A stretch of DNA of 64,000 nt. Origin: Candidatus Endomicrobiellum calonymphae (GTDB lineage: Bacteria; Elusimicrobiota; Endomicrobiia; Endomicrobiales; Endomicrobiaceae). The notes below the pieces were generated by a model. It ran no database searches. It saw nothing but the letters and a program-made list of their open reading frames with translations, and had not been told where the DNA came from. Positions 10,323 to 20,825 of this stretch are shown piece by piece (the stretch's first letter is position 1; every line of letters begins with the position of its first letter). The translations under genes were made by a program, and so were the position numbers. Location of the stretch: assembly GCA_031269945.1 (NCBI GenBank), contig JAISYK010000007.1:1-64000 (forward strand), written 5' to 3'.

Positions 10323-10520
10323 ATGGTCAATATTAAAATGCGTGATGGCGAATCCATAGAAGAAGGTATTAGGCGTTTTAAAAGAGAATGTGAGAGAAGC
10401 GGCGTAATGCAAGAAATAAAAAAACGTGAGTTTTATAAAGCTCCGAGCGTTTTGAAAAAAGAAAAGCTTGCAGAAATAAAAAGAAAGATTCGTCGTAAAA
10501 TGCTTAAAAATAATAGGTGA
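10323..10520 (+). CDS. rpsU: 30S ribosomal protein S21
   Basis: ESIEEGIRRFKRECERSGVMQEIKKREFYKAPSVLKKEK. Confidence 0.96.
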   Translation: MVNIKMRDGESIEEGIRRFKRECERSGVMQEIKKREFYKAPSVLKKEKLAEIKRKIRRKMLKNNR

Positions 10521-10606
10521 ACAAAGTGATGATTAACTAGGTGATTATTTTATAGTTTAAATTAAATTAGTAGTATGCGAATTCTCTTTTATTTTGAGGT
10601 GATGAA

Positions 10607-11566
10607 TTGAAATTAAAAGACATACGTGATTTTTTTGTAAAAGAAGGAATCAAGGCTGATCCTAGAGGGCTAGATGTTGTTAGACAAGATTTGTTAAAAC
10701 GCAAAGAGGAATATGATGCTCTCTCTGACAAGAAAAAAGAAGATTATGATATAGAAAGTCTTACGAATCCTTATTATGATTCAAGAATTCTCTATGGGGA
10801 TGAAGACATTGAAATTAGAACGATTATGGTTGGTGTAGATATAGAAGGTCAAGAAATTTTGATTGCAAAACAGCTTATAGATTTAGGGAATAAAGTCGAT
10901 TTGATTATAGCTCACCATCCTGAAGGTTATGCTTATTCTACATTTTACAATGTCATAAGAATGCAAGCTGATATTTTGAATAAACAAGGCGTTCCTATAA
11001 ATGTTGCAGAAAAAATTGTTTCTAATAGAGTTAAAGAAGTTCAAAGAGATTTGTCGCCTCAAAACAATGAAAGAATTTATGATACGGCGAAACTTTTGAA
11101 TATACCTGTTATGACAGCTCACACTGTGGCAGATAATCATGTGGCTTCGTTTTTACAAAAGGAAATAGAAGCTTTAAAGCCGACATATTTGAAAGAAATT
11201 GTTGAATTGTTGAGTAAATATCCAGAGTATGAACATGCGTCGAAGATCGGGCATGCACCATTTATTTTGAATGGTAGTGATTATTCTCACTGTGGAAAAG
11301 TTTTTGTTGACATGACGGGTGGGACTGAAGGGCCTGTTGAATCTTTTGAAAAACTTGAATCTGCTGGAATAGGGACAATTGTTTCAATGCATCTAAGCCC
11401 AAAAAGTGCTGTGGAAGCTGAAAGACGTCACATAAATATTATATTAGCTGGGCACATTTCTTCTGATAATTTAGGTATGAATTTACTTTTTGACAAATTG
11501 GAAAACAAAACTTTTACTGAACTTAAGTTCATAGAGTGTTCAGGGTTTAGAAGATTTAGAAGATAA
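10607..11566 (+). CDS. Nif3-like dinuclear metal center (NGG1p-interacting factor 3 family) protein
   Basis: MVGVDIEGQEILIAKQLIDLGNKVDLIIAHHPEGYA, VMTAHTVADNHVASFLQKEI. Confidence 0.8.
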   Translation: MKLKDIRDFFVKEGIKADPRGLDVVRQDLLKRKEEYDALSDKKKEDYDIESLTNPYYDSRILYGDEDIEIRTIMVGVDIEGQEILIAKQLIDLGNKVDLIIAHHPEGYAYSTFYNVIRMQADILNKQGVPINVAEKIVSNRVKEVQRDLSPQNNERIYDTAKLLNIPVMTAHTVADNHVASFLQKEIEALKPTYLKEIVELLSKYPEYEHASKIGHAPFILNGSDYSHCGKVFVDMTGGTEGPVESFEKLESAGIGTIVSMHLSPKSAVEAERRHINIILAGHISSDNLGMNLLFDKLENKTFTELKFIECSGFRRFRR

Positions 11567-11573
11567 AAATAAA

Positions 11574-13340
11574 ATGACTATATCTGAAGATATAATAGAA
11601 AATATACGACTTTCAAACAACATAGAATCTGTGATAAAGGAGTATTTGCCAGACATAAAAAGAATTGGTCGAAATTGGAAGGCTTGTTGTCCATTCCATG
11701 ATGAAAAAACCCCATCTTTTTTAGTAAGTCCCGAAAAAGGAATTTTTAAGTGTTTTGGTTGCAATGTTGGCGGTGACATTTTTAAGTTCGTAATGCTTGC
11801 TGATAATATATCTTGGTACGAGTCAGTAAAAAAGCTTGCTAAAAGAGCAAATATAGAAATTAAAGAGATAAGAAGACAAGATGTAATAAAGGTATCTGAA
11901 AAAACTAGGATATTTGATATTTTAGAAAGTTCGGCTATGTTTTATTATAAGTGTCTGCTTAAAAGTTCTTATGCTGAAAAAGCGAGAAAGTACCTTGGTG
12001 AACGAGGGGTAATTCGTGAAACCATAGATAAGTTTAGATTGGGGTATGCCCCTAAGGGAGGAATTTTGAAGTTTGCTTTAAAAAAAGGTCATAAAGTTGA
12101 GGATCTTTTAAAGGCAGGAGTGATAACGAAGACCGAAAAAGGGAATTTTTTTGAGTATATGTCTGAAAGGGTAGTCTTTCCGATTTTTGATGTTCAAGGG
12201 AGAGTTATAGCGTTTGGTGGAAGAACCATTTTTAATCATGATCCTAAGTATCTAAATACACCTGAAACTGTTGTTTACTTTAAATCGTCAAATCTTTATG
12301 GAATGTATCAGACTTTATCGACGATACGCAAAGAAAGGAGAATTATTGTCCTTGAAGGATATATGGATGTTGTTATTTCACAGCAATTTGGCGTGGCAGG
12401 GGCGGTAGCTACGCTTGGTACTGCTTTTAATCAAATCCATGCCAAATTGATTTTGAGGTACTCGGATAGTGTAACATTGCTTTTTGATTCTGACGAAGCT
12501 GGAAAAGTCGCAACTCAAAAATCTCTTGAAATTTTAGTTGAAAATGCTGTGGAATGTAATGTATCGACTTTACCAAAACATGTAGATGCTGATGAGTATA
12601 TTAACAAATATGGTAAAGAAAATTTTTTAGACCTTCTTAAAAATAGCTCTGAAAGTCCGATAAATTTTATGATAAAATTATATAGTGATTTGTTTTCGAG
12701 GAGTGAAAAACTAACACCTGAAAAAAAAGCGAAAATTGTATCTTATCTTTTGAATTTTATTGCAAGAAGTCCGAATTTAATACTTCAGAGAGAATGGATG
12801 AAAAATGTTGCACAATATATGGATGTTAACGAAGAAATAATTTGGAGTGAATTTAAAAGAAAGCATGAACTAAATTCGGAAAATAAAAATTATTCGCAGT
12901 ATCATAATGCTATGGTTCCATTGCACATTACTAAAGATAGAAGATTTTCAATGTCTCTGGAAGAAAGTCTTTTAAGTATTATTTTAAATAATAGAAGTTA
13001 TATTGGAAAGTTGGATTGTGATTGTTTTGAAAATGTAAAATGCAAGGAAGTTTTTGATCTCGTTGGTTCAGGCCTGAGCGATGTGGAAATATTGAATGCT
13101 TTATCAGAAGAATATAAATCTTGGTTTTTAGAACTAATTCTAAATGTAGTGGAATATAGCAACGTTGGAGAAGCTATTGATACTATTTTAAAAGATATTG
13201 GAACTGGTAAACTTAAAAGAAAAAGACAACAACTCGAAAAAGAAATTCTTTTGATGAGTGAAGGTAAAAAAGAAAAAAATGAAAGGATACTTTACGAATA
13301 TAAAAAATTGACATCTCTTTTAAAAGGTTCAGGGAAATGA
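11574..13340 (+). CDS. dnaG: DNA primase
   Basis: Zinc finger [46 protein letters not shown]...DSDEAG. Confidence 0.97.
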   Translation: MTISEDIIENIRLSNNIESVIKEYLPDIKRIGRNWKACCPFHDEKTPSFLVSPEKGIFKCFGCNVGGDIFKFVMLADNISWYESVKKLAKRANIEIKEIRRQDVIKVSEKTRIFDILESSAMFYYKCLLKSSYAEKARKYLGERGVIRETIDKFRLGYAPKGGILKFALKKGHKVEDLLKAGVITKTEKGNFFEYMSERVVFPIFDVQGRVIAFGGRTIFNHDPKYLNTPETVVYFKSSNLYGMYQTLSTIRKERRIIVLEGYMDVVISQQFGVAGAVATLGTAFNQIHAKLILRYSDSVTLLFDSDEAGKVATQKSLEILVENAVECNVSTLPKHVDADEYINKYGKENFLDLLKNSSESPINFMIKLYSDLFSRSEKLTPEKKAKIVSYLLNFIARSPNLILQREWMKNVAQYMDVNEEIIWSEFKRKHELNSENKNYSQYHNAMVPLHITKDRRFSMSLEESLLSIILNNRSYIGKLDCDCFENVKCKEVFDLVGSGLSDVEILNALSEEYKSWFLELILNVVEYSNVGEAIDTILKDIGTGKLKRKRQQLEKEILLMSEGKKEKNERILYEYKKLTSLLKGSGK

Positions 13341-13341
13341 A

Positions 13342-14964
13342 ATGGTGAAAAGAAATTTATCTAAGAGTTTAATTGATGTTGGTAAAGAGCAAGATTATTC
13401 GAAAAGTGGAAGATATATTTCCAGTGATATTAGGGGAAATGCTGCCGAGGTTATAGAACAATCCGTAAAAATTATGAATGAAGAAGAGGATATAAATCCT
13501 GTAAGAATGTACTTAAATGAAATGTCAAGAGTTCCGTTGCTTGAAAGATGCGTAGAAGTTGAGCTTGCAAAAAATATAAAAGAAAATGAGAAAAAGTTAA
13601 AATTTATAATTTTAGAGTCACCGCTTATTGTAAAAGAAATAAGAAACTGGGAAGCTCTTATAGGGCAGCAAGAAATGACGCCGAAAGAGCTTATGCCGAG
13701 AGGAAGAAAGTCTGAGGCACAGTTAAAGGGAATGAGTGTAAAAATAAGAATGGCTGTGGAGAAAATAGATTGTATTGAGGAGAGTATAAAAATTTGTGAA
13801 AAGAAATTGAAACTCAAATCAATATCAAGAAAAGATAGAGAAAATTGCCAAGCTAAAGTTAAAGAGCTTCGATCTAAGATTATTAATATTGTTATAGGGC
13901 TTAATCTTAATCATGATAAAATTAAGAGAATTATAAATAAAATTAAGACATTAGTTCAGAAGTTATACGAAATAAAGGATGATTTTAGTAGATTTGAACG
14001 TAAATATAAAAATCCTATTTCTAAGTTGCAAATGTTATTTAAAGATTTGAATTTAGGTAAGATTTCTGCAAGTAAATTTAAAAGATATACTACTGTTCCT
14101 GCAAAAAATGCTTTAGAAGATATGGAGAGTATTGAGAATCTTTTTGAGAGACAGAGTAATTTACAAGAGAATTTTGCTATAAGTCCTGAGGAAATGATTG
14201 AAACTGATAGAAAGATTAGAAAATATGAAGATGTCATACACAGATATAAGGTGAAGCTTATTGAAGCAAATTTTAGGCTTGTTGTTTCAATCGCAAAAAA
14301 GCATGTCGGGTTGAGTAATTTGGAATTATCAGACTTAATACAAGAAGGTAATCTCGGCTTATCAAAAGCCGTAGAAAAATTCGAGTGGAAAAGAGGGTTC
14401 AAATTCTCAACTTACGCTACGTGGTGGATAAGACAATCCATAAATCGTGCCATAGCAGACCAAGCAAGAACTATACGAATTCCTGTTCATATGAAGGAGC
14501 TCATATCGAAGCTTACTAAAATTAAAAGGAAGTATCAACAAGAGATGGGGAGAGATCCTACTATGGGAGAATATTCAAAGGTCTTGAGATTCCCTCATGA
14601 TAAGGTAAGAAGAATATTAAAGATGATGCAGGAGCCGGTGTCTCTTTCAACTCCTGTTGGAGAAGAGAAAGACTCTTGTTTAGAAGATTTTATAGAGGAT
14701 CAAAATAGTCCAAATCCCGTAGTTAAAACTCAAAGATACAGACTTCAACTTGAACTTAAAAAAGTGTTAAATACTTTAACTCCACGCGAAGCTGAAATTA
14801 TTAGTTTAAGATACGGCATAGGTGTGGGGTATCCCAGCACTCTTGAAGAAGTTGGTAAGAGATTTGGAGTGACTAGAGAAAGAGTAAGGCAAATTGAAGC
14901 TAAAGCAATAAGGAAACTACGGCACCCAAGTAGAAGCAAATTATTGCACGAGTATTTAGATTAA
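13342..14964 (+). CDS. rpoD: RNA polymerase sigma factor RpoD (sigma-70)
   Basis: Region 2: [53 protein letters not shown]; region 4: [29 protein letters not shown]. Confidence 0.97.
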   Translation: MVKRNLSKSLIDVGKEQDYSKSGRYISSDIRGNAAEVIEQSVKIMNEEEDINPVRMYLNEMSRVPLLERCVEVELAKNIKENEKKLKFIILESPLIVKEIRNWEALIGQQEMTPKELMPRGRKSEAQLKGMSVKIRMAVEKIDCIEESIKICEKKLKLKSISRKDRENCQAKVKELRSKIINIVIGLNLNHDKIKRIINKIKTLVQKLYEIKDDFSRFERKYKNPISKLQMLFKDLNLGKISASKFKRYTTVPAKNALEDMESIENLFERQSNLQENFAISPEEMIETDRKIRKYEDVIHRYKVKLIEANFRLVVSIAKKHVGLSNLELSDLIQEGNLGLSKAVEKFEWKRGFKFSTYATWWIRQSINRAIADQARTIRIPVHMKELISKLTKIKRKYQQEMGRDPTMGEYSKVLRFPHDKVRRILKMMQEPVSLSTPVGEEKDSCLEDFIEDQNSPNPVVKTQRYRLQLELKKVLNTLTPREAEIISLRYGIGVGYPSTLEEVGKRFGVTRERVRQIEAKAIRKLRHPSRSKLLHEYLD

Positions 14965-16144
14965 TTCTATGAAGTTAAGTATACTTTAGGTTATATGGTG
15001 AATATTTTGTATTTTATGTAAAATTTGGATTCTAATTTTGGAATGGACTATGGATTGATCGAATACGATTAGTTTACCGACCTTTTATTTCAGAAGTTGT
15101 TAGTTTTTTTTTGAGTACCGAGGAATGTCTTTTTATCCATTTTTCGTCAAGATATAATGTTACAAATTATCAATATAAAAAAAGTTACGTGTACTTCGCT
15201 ATGATTTTTTTTGGCTATTATTTACATTTGACATTTAGTCCTTTTAGTCTTTTCCATTCAGGTTACAATATTTTTTACTTAGATCAATAACTAATTATTC
15301 TAGTTTTAAATTATTGCTATAACGAGAACTACTTTTGGTATCAATTTTTTAATTTGTTACTTTTTTTATGCTTTCAACATAGATAAAAGAACGTTCAACA
15401 GAGTGCTTGCCAGAATAATTTTCATGAAATACTAATAAACAATGTAAGTTCATCTTTATTTATCTATTAGCACAAATTCATGCTAATCTCTCTTAGCTTG
15501 CAGAAAATCACCTTTTATGCACTTTCACTTTGTGCACAAATAAATAATTCTATAAAAGACAAAAGGAGTCGCTTTTTTGTTATATTAAGTGTTTAATCAA
15601 AAATTTTTGGAATTATATATAAATTTCTTATTGTACATAAATCTGAAAGGTTATTTCCATTAATACACGTAATAAAACTTGCTGAAAATAATGATGAATC
15701 ATAAAATTTCATGCATCGATCTTTATACTCTGTGTAATTTTTGTTTTAAAAATTTCTTCATTTATTGCTCTTTAGAGGCAACGAAATTTTTAGTTTTTTG
15801 GCATTGCAAACAATTGATGCCTACTTCGTATATTTTATTATTCTCACATTTAAAACTTTACATAGCTGCCGAGGTATTTTCATGTTTTTTGTAAATATTC
15901 TTACACATTTTCTATAGATATAGTATCTATCACTGTGTCAACTTCAATATTAAACTTTTGTTAATTCATTACAAAAAGTTTTGTTCCAAAAGCGGAGTGA
16001 ATGGGCTTGAATTAAAAGCAATTGTTTTTTTACTTTTACCTCTTCGAAAATACCAACTTGATCCAAAAAGTTCACTTTTAGAAACATAATTTTCCAATAG
16101 TTTTTAATGTCATAAAAAGATTATATTACGTTGGAATCTTAACT

Positions 16145-16882
16145 TTATCTTTTATCGCATACCACTCCAAGCGGAAAAGATTTTATAAACACCTCTTTAA
16201 CCCATTTTATTGATTCAAGTGGAGACATGCTCCAACCAACTGGACAATTTGAAATAACTTCAATCATGGAAAAACCTTTCCCATCGATTTGGCATTGAAA
16301 AGCTTTTTTTATTGCTTTTCTTGTATTTATTATGTTTTTAGGATTGTGAATTGAAACCCTTTCTAAATATATTGACCCTTCCAGTACTGAAAGAAGTTCG
16401 CAAAGTTTTATGGGGTATCCTTCTTTTTTAGAATTTCTGCCAAAAGGCGTAGTATCAGTCACTTGTCCTATTAATGTTGTGGGAGCCATTTGGCCGCCCG
16501 TCATACCGTAATTTGCATTATTCACGAATATTATAGATATATTTTCGCCTCTGTTTGCCGCATGCATAGTTTCTGCCATTCCTATTGCGGCTATATCTCC
16601 ATCTCCTTGATAGGTAAATACAAATTTGTCCGGATTTGTCCTTTTTATGCCTGTAGCAACGGCTGGCGGTCTTCCGTGAGGGGCTTCCGTGACGTCAAAA
16701 TTAAAATAGTCATAAGCAAAAACAGCACAGCCTACGGGAGCCACTGCTATTGTTTTTTCCCTTATGGATAATTCGTCTATACACTCGGCAATAATTCTAT
16801 GAACTATGCCATGCCCACAACCCGGACAGTACGACAAAGCCACATTTTTTAAGCTTTTTGGTCTCGATAACATTTTTCCCAT
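16145..16882 (-). CDS. 2-oxoacid:ferredoxin oxidoreductase beta subunit (TPP-binding; VorA/KorB-like)
   Basis: YCPGCGHGIVHRIIAECID, GDGDIAAIGMAETMHAANRGENISIIFVNNANYGMTGGQMAPTT. Confidence 0.9.
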   Translation of the reverse strand: MGKMLSRPKSLKNVALSYCPGCGHGIVHRIIAECIDELSIREKTIAVAPVGCAVFAYDYFNFDVTEAPHGRPPAVATGIKRTNPDKFVFTYQGDGDIAAIGMAETMHAANRGENISIIFVNNANYGMTGGQMAPTTLIGQVTDTTPFGRNSKKEGYPIKLCELLSVLEGSIYLERVSIHNPKNIINTRKAIKKAFQCQIDGKGFSMIEVISNCPVGWSMSPLESIKWVKEVFIKSFPLGVVCDKR

Positions 16883-16891
16883 ATAAGTTTA

Positions 16892-17941
16892 TTAAAGTAT
16901 TTTTAGTTTATTAAGTATTTCCTCCTCTGTAATGAGTTTACCATCTGTTTTTCCTAAAAATTCAACGCTAGATTTTCCGTTTAAAGCAAGTTTTACATCT
17001 TCAATCATCTGCCCGCCGCAAGTTAGTTCAACAGACAAGAATTTCACATTGCTTTTTGCTAGAGAGTTTATGATTTTAGATGGAAATGGCCACAGGACTC
17101 TCGGTCGAAAAAGGCCTGCTTTAATGCCATTTTTTCTTGCGAGTTTCACTGCGGATTTTGATATTCTTGACGAGATACCGTAAGCAGTTATAATAACTTC
17201 AGCATCTTCTGCCATATATAATTCATATTTAATTTCATTTTCAGATATAAGTTTATACTTTTTTTGTAATTTAATATTATTTTCTTCTAAAATACCTTCT
17301 TTCATAAACAGTGACTTAACAGATCTTGGTTTTCTATTTTTGCAACCATTGAGAATCCAATCTTTTTTACTTAATTCTGATTCTTTTTTTTCTAATTTAT
17401 TAAATTCTACAGGCTCCATCATTTGTCCTATTACGCCGTCCGAGAGTATCATAACTGGAGTTCTATATTTTTCAGCTAAATCAAAAGCATCATAAGCTGT
17501 TTCATACATTTCTTGCACCGAGTTTGGTGCAATGACAATTATTCTGTAATCTCCATGTCCTCCACCTTTTACGGCTTGAAAATAATCTGATTGGGCCCCA
17601 GAAATATTTCCAAGTCCAGGTCCTCCCCTCTGAATATTCACTATAAGAGCAGGAACTTGCATCCCAGCCATGTAAGAAATTGTTTCTTGTTTTAAGGATA
17701 TTCCAGGTGAAGATGACGATGTCATGGCTCTTGCTCCTGTTACTGCTGCACCTAAAGTCATATTTATTGCTGCAATTTCAGATTCAGCTTGAACAAAAAC
17801 TCTTCCAATTTCAATCATTTTTCTTGATAGGTACGATGGAATCTCATTTTGAGGTGTTATCGGGTAACCGAAGTAAGACTTAAGTCCTGCCGTGATTGCA
17901 CCTTTACAAAGAGCAATGTTACCATTAAGAAAGCTCTTCAT
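16892..17941 (-). CDS. 2-oxoacid:ferredoxin oxidoreductase alpha subunit (VorB/KorA-like)
   Basis: GNIALCKGAITAGLKSYFGYPITPQNEIPSYLS, SSSPGISLKQETISYMAGMQVPALIVNIQRGGPGLGNISGAQSDYFQAVKGGGHGDYR. Confidence 0.92.
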   Translation of the reverse strand: MKSFLNGNIALCKGAITAGLKSYFGYPITPQNEIPSYLSRKMIEIGRVFVQAESEIAAINMTLGAAVTGARAMTSSSSPGISLKQETISYMAGMQVPALIVNIQRGGPGLGNISGAQSDYFQAVKGGGHGDYRIIVIAPNSVQEMYETAYDAFDLAEKYRTPVMILSDGVIGQMMEPVEFNKLEKKESELSKKDWILNGCKNRKPRSVKSLFMKEGILEENNIKLQKKYKLISENEIKYELYMAEDAEVIITAYGISSRISKSAVKLARKNGIKAGLFRPRVLWPFPSKIINSLAKSNVKFLSVELTCGGQMIEDVKLALNGKSSVEFLGKTDGKLITEEEILNKLKIL

Positions 17942-18195
17942 CGTATACCTTTATTCTTATAAGTTTCTATGCAAATATCTGGACACATCATGAAACAAAG
18001 ACCACAACCCGTACAGTCATTTTCTTTTTCTAGGACTGCCCAGTGATATCCAGATTTATTAAACTGTTTTGAAAAAAATATACACTGTCTTGGACAAAAT
18101 TCTATACATAAACCACACCCCTTACATCTCTCCGAATTAACTCTAATTGTCGCTTTCACACAAATTATTTTATGTTTTTTTAAAAATGAAGTCAA
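17938..18195 (-). CDS. 4Fe-4S ferredoxin subunit of 2-oxoacid oxidoreductase
   Basis: CKGCGLCIEFCPRQCI and CTGCGLCFMMCPDICI; overlaps the alpha-subunit start. Confidence 0.88.
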   Translation of the reverse strand: MTSFLKKHKIICVKATIRVNSERCKGCGLCIEFCPRQCIFFSKQFNKSGYHWAVLEKENDCTGCGLCFMMCPDICIETYKNKGIR

Positions 18196-18645
18196 TTTTG
18201 ATATTTAAATTTTAAAATGAATGTATGTATATGTAAACGAATATACTTAACTACTACTTAATTCATTGATAAACTATAAATTTGCTATGGAGCAAAAACA
18301 TATTGAATTTGATACTTATAGTTGTGGGGAGTACACTCTTCATCTGCCTTTTATTCTAGAAGGATCTTAGAATGCTTGCTGTGGGAACTTTTCCGCTATG
18401 ACTGTGACAAGTGCCTGTGAAGTGATGAGGATTTATTTGCCAAAAATTTGTGCGAGATAAAGGCTAGAAAGAAAATAATGACGTATAACACAGAAGGTGA
18501 GTTTAAGTTTACTAATAGAATAATAAAAAATACTTGTTCCATACATGCCTAGACATTAGATGATGATATAACATCGATAAAATTAGAGCAAGTAACACGT
18601 ACTAACATGGCCTTAATTTTTAGTAAAAATTGAAGTAATACCTAT

Positions 18646-18718
18646 CTGCCCGACCTGGACTCGAACCAGGAAACTTCTGCTTCAGAGGCAGATGTGCTAC
18701 CAATTACACCATCGGGCA
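18646..18718 (-). tRNA. tRNA-Gln (CTG anticodon)
   Basis: Reverse strand TGCCCGATGGTGTAATTGGTAGCACATCTGCCTCTGAAGCAGAAGTTTCCTGGTTCGAGTCCAGGTCGGGCAG; full cloverleaf. Confidence 0.92.
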
Positions 18719-19320
18719 ACTACGACTGCTCCAGCAATTATAAAGTTTAACGCAAAACTTTATCTCATCGAACTACGTAGAATTGCTGTGCAATTTTATG
18801 TTTTCTAAGATCGATCACTATATTTACACTATCAAGCTATTTACAAGCTTACATAATTAAATTCACAAAGAAAAAACTCAACAGCAAAACACGCCAAAAG
18901 CAACGTACCCCCCCCCACCTTGCACGTTGATATCAACACTAACCGCTCAAGATTTATAGCTTTTATTTTTGACTACAACATAAATCATGACTATTTTGCT
19001 GTTTTAGTTTAACAAGAAGCTACATCTTTTAATGTAATTGCCATATATGCAAACTTTATTACCTCAAATCATTCATTTTTTATAAGTATCTTTTGATTTG
19101 CTCCATTAAAGACATATAAGCACACATAAATCTAAAAACAACACCACGACACAAAAAAAGTTACGATTTTTTATTTTTCAAGCCACTTTTTATAAATTAA
19201 GAAGATGTATCGGTGTCTTTATTCATAAAAAGTACAACAAATAATACCCCGGATTATAGATGCAAACGTGTGAAGTGACACAATTACTTACTTGTAAATA
19301 TTTTCATGATTTTTACAGAG

Positions 19321-19772
19321 TGGAGGTGGCGGGAATCGAACCCGCGTCCGAAAATGTTTCAGTAAGACCGCTACAGGTTTAATCTGGAACTTCTTCATCA
19401 TACAACGCTACTTCCAGACAAGATCACGTTATAAACTGCTACTCTTTCATTCATTTTGAACCTACGACACAAATCGCCAATAACCAACTTGCCCTTTGTA
19501 GTTTTGCTCTTACAGCAGACGCCCAAAATAAAATACGACTTGTTTGTTCTAAGCAGCTATTGGCATTTCTCTAAGACTCCTAAAGTCCTTAAAACCATTT
19601 TTTATTCCAAGAAGAGCCAACAAGAACATTCCCAATCCTAGAATTTTAAAACTCTGCATTGAAGTAAAATCATTATTGTTGTTTATTTTTTAGTCGATTT
19701 TTACGGAGCCATCGACTAACTCCGACCTGCTGTCATTACATCAATCGTTCCCGTCGAACCCCATTCACCCCC
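19321..19772 (-). ncRNA. ssrA: tmRNA (SsrA), enlarged, with an apparent 43-codon tag frame
   Basis: Reverse strand 5' GGGGGTGAATGGGGTTCGACGGG pairs with 3' CACCTCC; PK1 CGGAG/CTCCG plus AGTCGAT/ATCGACT; 3' end CGGACGCGGGTTCGATTCCCGCCACCTCCA; CCA not encoded. Confidence 0.93.
19549..19680 (-). other. tmRNA proteolysis-tag reading frame: NNNDFTSMQSFKILGLGMFLLALLGIKNGFKDFRSLREMPIAA-stop
   Basis: Starts 11 nt after the PK1 3' strand (the same spacing as in E. coli tmRNA) and is open for 43 codons to TAG. Confidence 0.75.
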
Positions 19773-20312
19773 CCCCATTGCTATCTCACAACTTAATAAA
19801 CCTCGCCTTTTTCTATTTTCAATTCTCCTTTCTTTAAAAAAACTTTTGATGATATTTGAGCATCTAGTACTCAAATATTCTTCTTTCCCGCCATTGACCT
19901 CTGTCTTATGATTAAGTTTTTTGCATACATTTGCTTTACATATGCCTTCATCGCATACACCAACCTTTTTGTAGAATGCACCAAAAACGATTTTCTCTAT
20001 TCTAGCGTTTAGTAAAGCTCCCATACACATCGTACAAGGCTCTATTGTAACATATATGGAGCAATTGTTCAAACGATAATTCTTCAACTTTTTTGCAGCT
20101 TTTCTCAATGCAACGTTTTCAGCATGAGCTGTAGGATCGGATAATGTAATACATTTATTAAAACCTCTTGCTATTATTTTTTTATCTTTAACTATAACTG
20201 CCCCTATAGGTATTTCTTTTACTTTTTTTGCTTTATAAGCTTCCTTTATAGCTTGAAGCATAAAATAAGCATCATCTATCTCTGCGATTTGTTTGTTTTT
20301 CTCTTTATTCAT
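19716..20312 (-). CDS. tadA: tRNA-specific adenosine deaminase (3' end overlaps tmRNA)
   Basis: PTAHAENVALRKAAKKLKNYRLNNCSIYVTIEPCTMCMGALLNARIEKIVFGAFYKKVGVC; the last 19 codons lie inside tmRNA. Confidence 0.9.
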   Translation of the reverse strand: MNKEKNKQIAEIDDAYFMLQAIKEAYKAKKVKEIPIGAVIVKDKKIIARGFNKCITLSDPTAHAENVALRKAAKKLKNYRLNNCSIYVTIEPCTMCMGALLNARIEKIVFGAFYKKVGVCDEGICKANVCKKLNHKTEVNGGKEEYLSTRCSNIIKSFFKERRIENRKRRGLLSCEIAMGGGEWGSTGTIDVMTAGRS

Positions 20313-20825
20313 TGCTTAGTTAAGTCCTTTTTGTTTTTTATACTTTTGAAATACGTAAAATTTTAAGTATGCGTTATTTACAAATTTACCTCTGATTAGA
20401 TAAACGTATGTTGACATATTAAAGAAAAAAAATGGGATGAATAAATTTTTTTAATTCTATTTAGACATCTAGTGACTAGTAATTAATGTACAAGTTAACT
20501 ACAATAGCAGCATATAATATCTAATTTTTTTATGGATAAAAAACAAGAAATAGCAGAGTATGAATTTTGAGAGGTTATAGTGGGCAGATAATTTGAACTT
20601 ATTTGAAGATTTAAAGTCTATTTATTGGCTGTTTGTAGTTAAAATGGTGTATACAACCTAAAGAGGTTGTTGCGTTAATTTAAGAATAAGAAGTGATGAA
20701 ATAGGACTAAAGTTTAGAAATTTCACTTGGCGTGTGATTTTGGTTTTAAGCAAAACTTTTTCGCGGAATCTTTGAAAATAATTTAGGGTTTGCAGTATTA
20801 TTACTTACAACAGGTATCATAAAAT

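Noticed and set aside
13395-13817. 140-aa - strand ORF
   Set aside because: Antisense shadow of rpoD; composition mirrors the sense codons.
15679-15894. 71-aa + strand ORF in the gap after rpoD
   Set aside because: No recognisable motif, AT-rich chance ORF; region kept as unexplained instead.
19456-19641. 61-aa + strand ORF
   Set aside because: Lies antisense within tmRNA.
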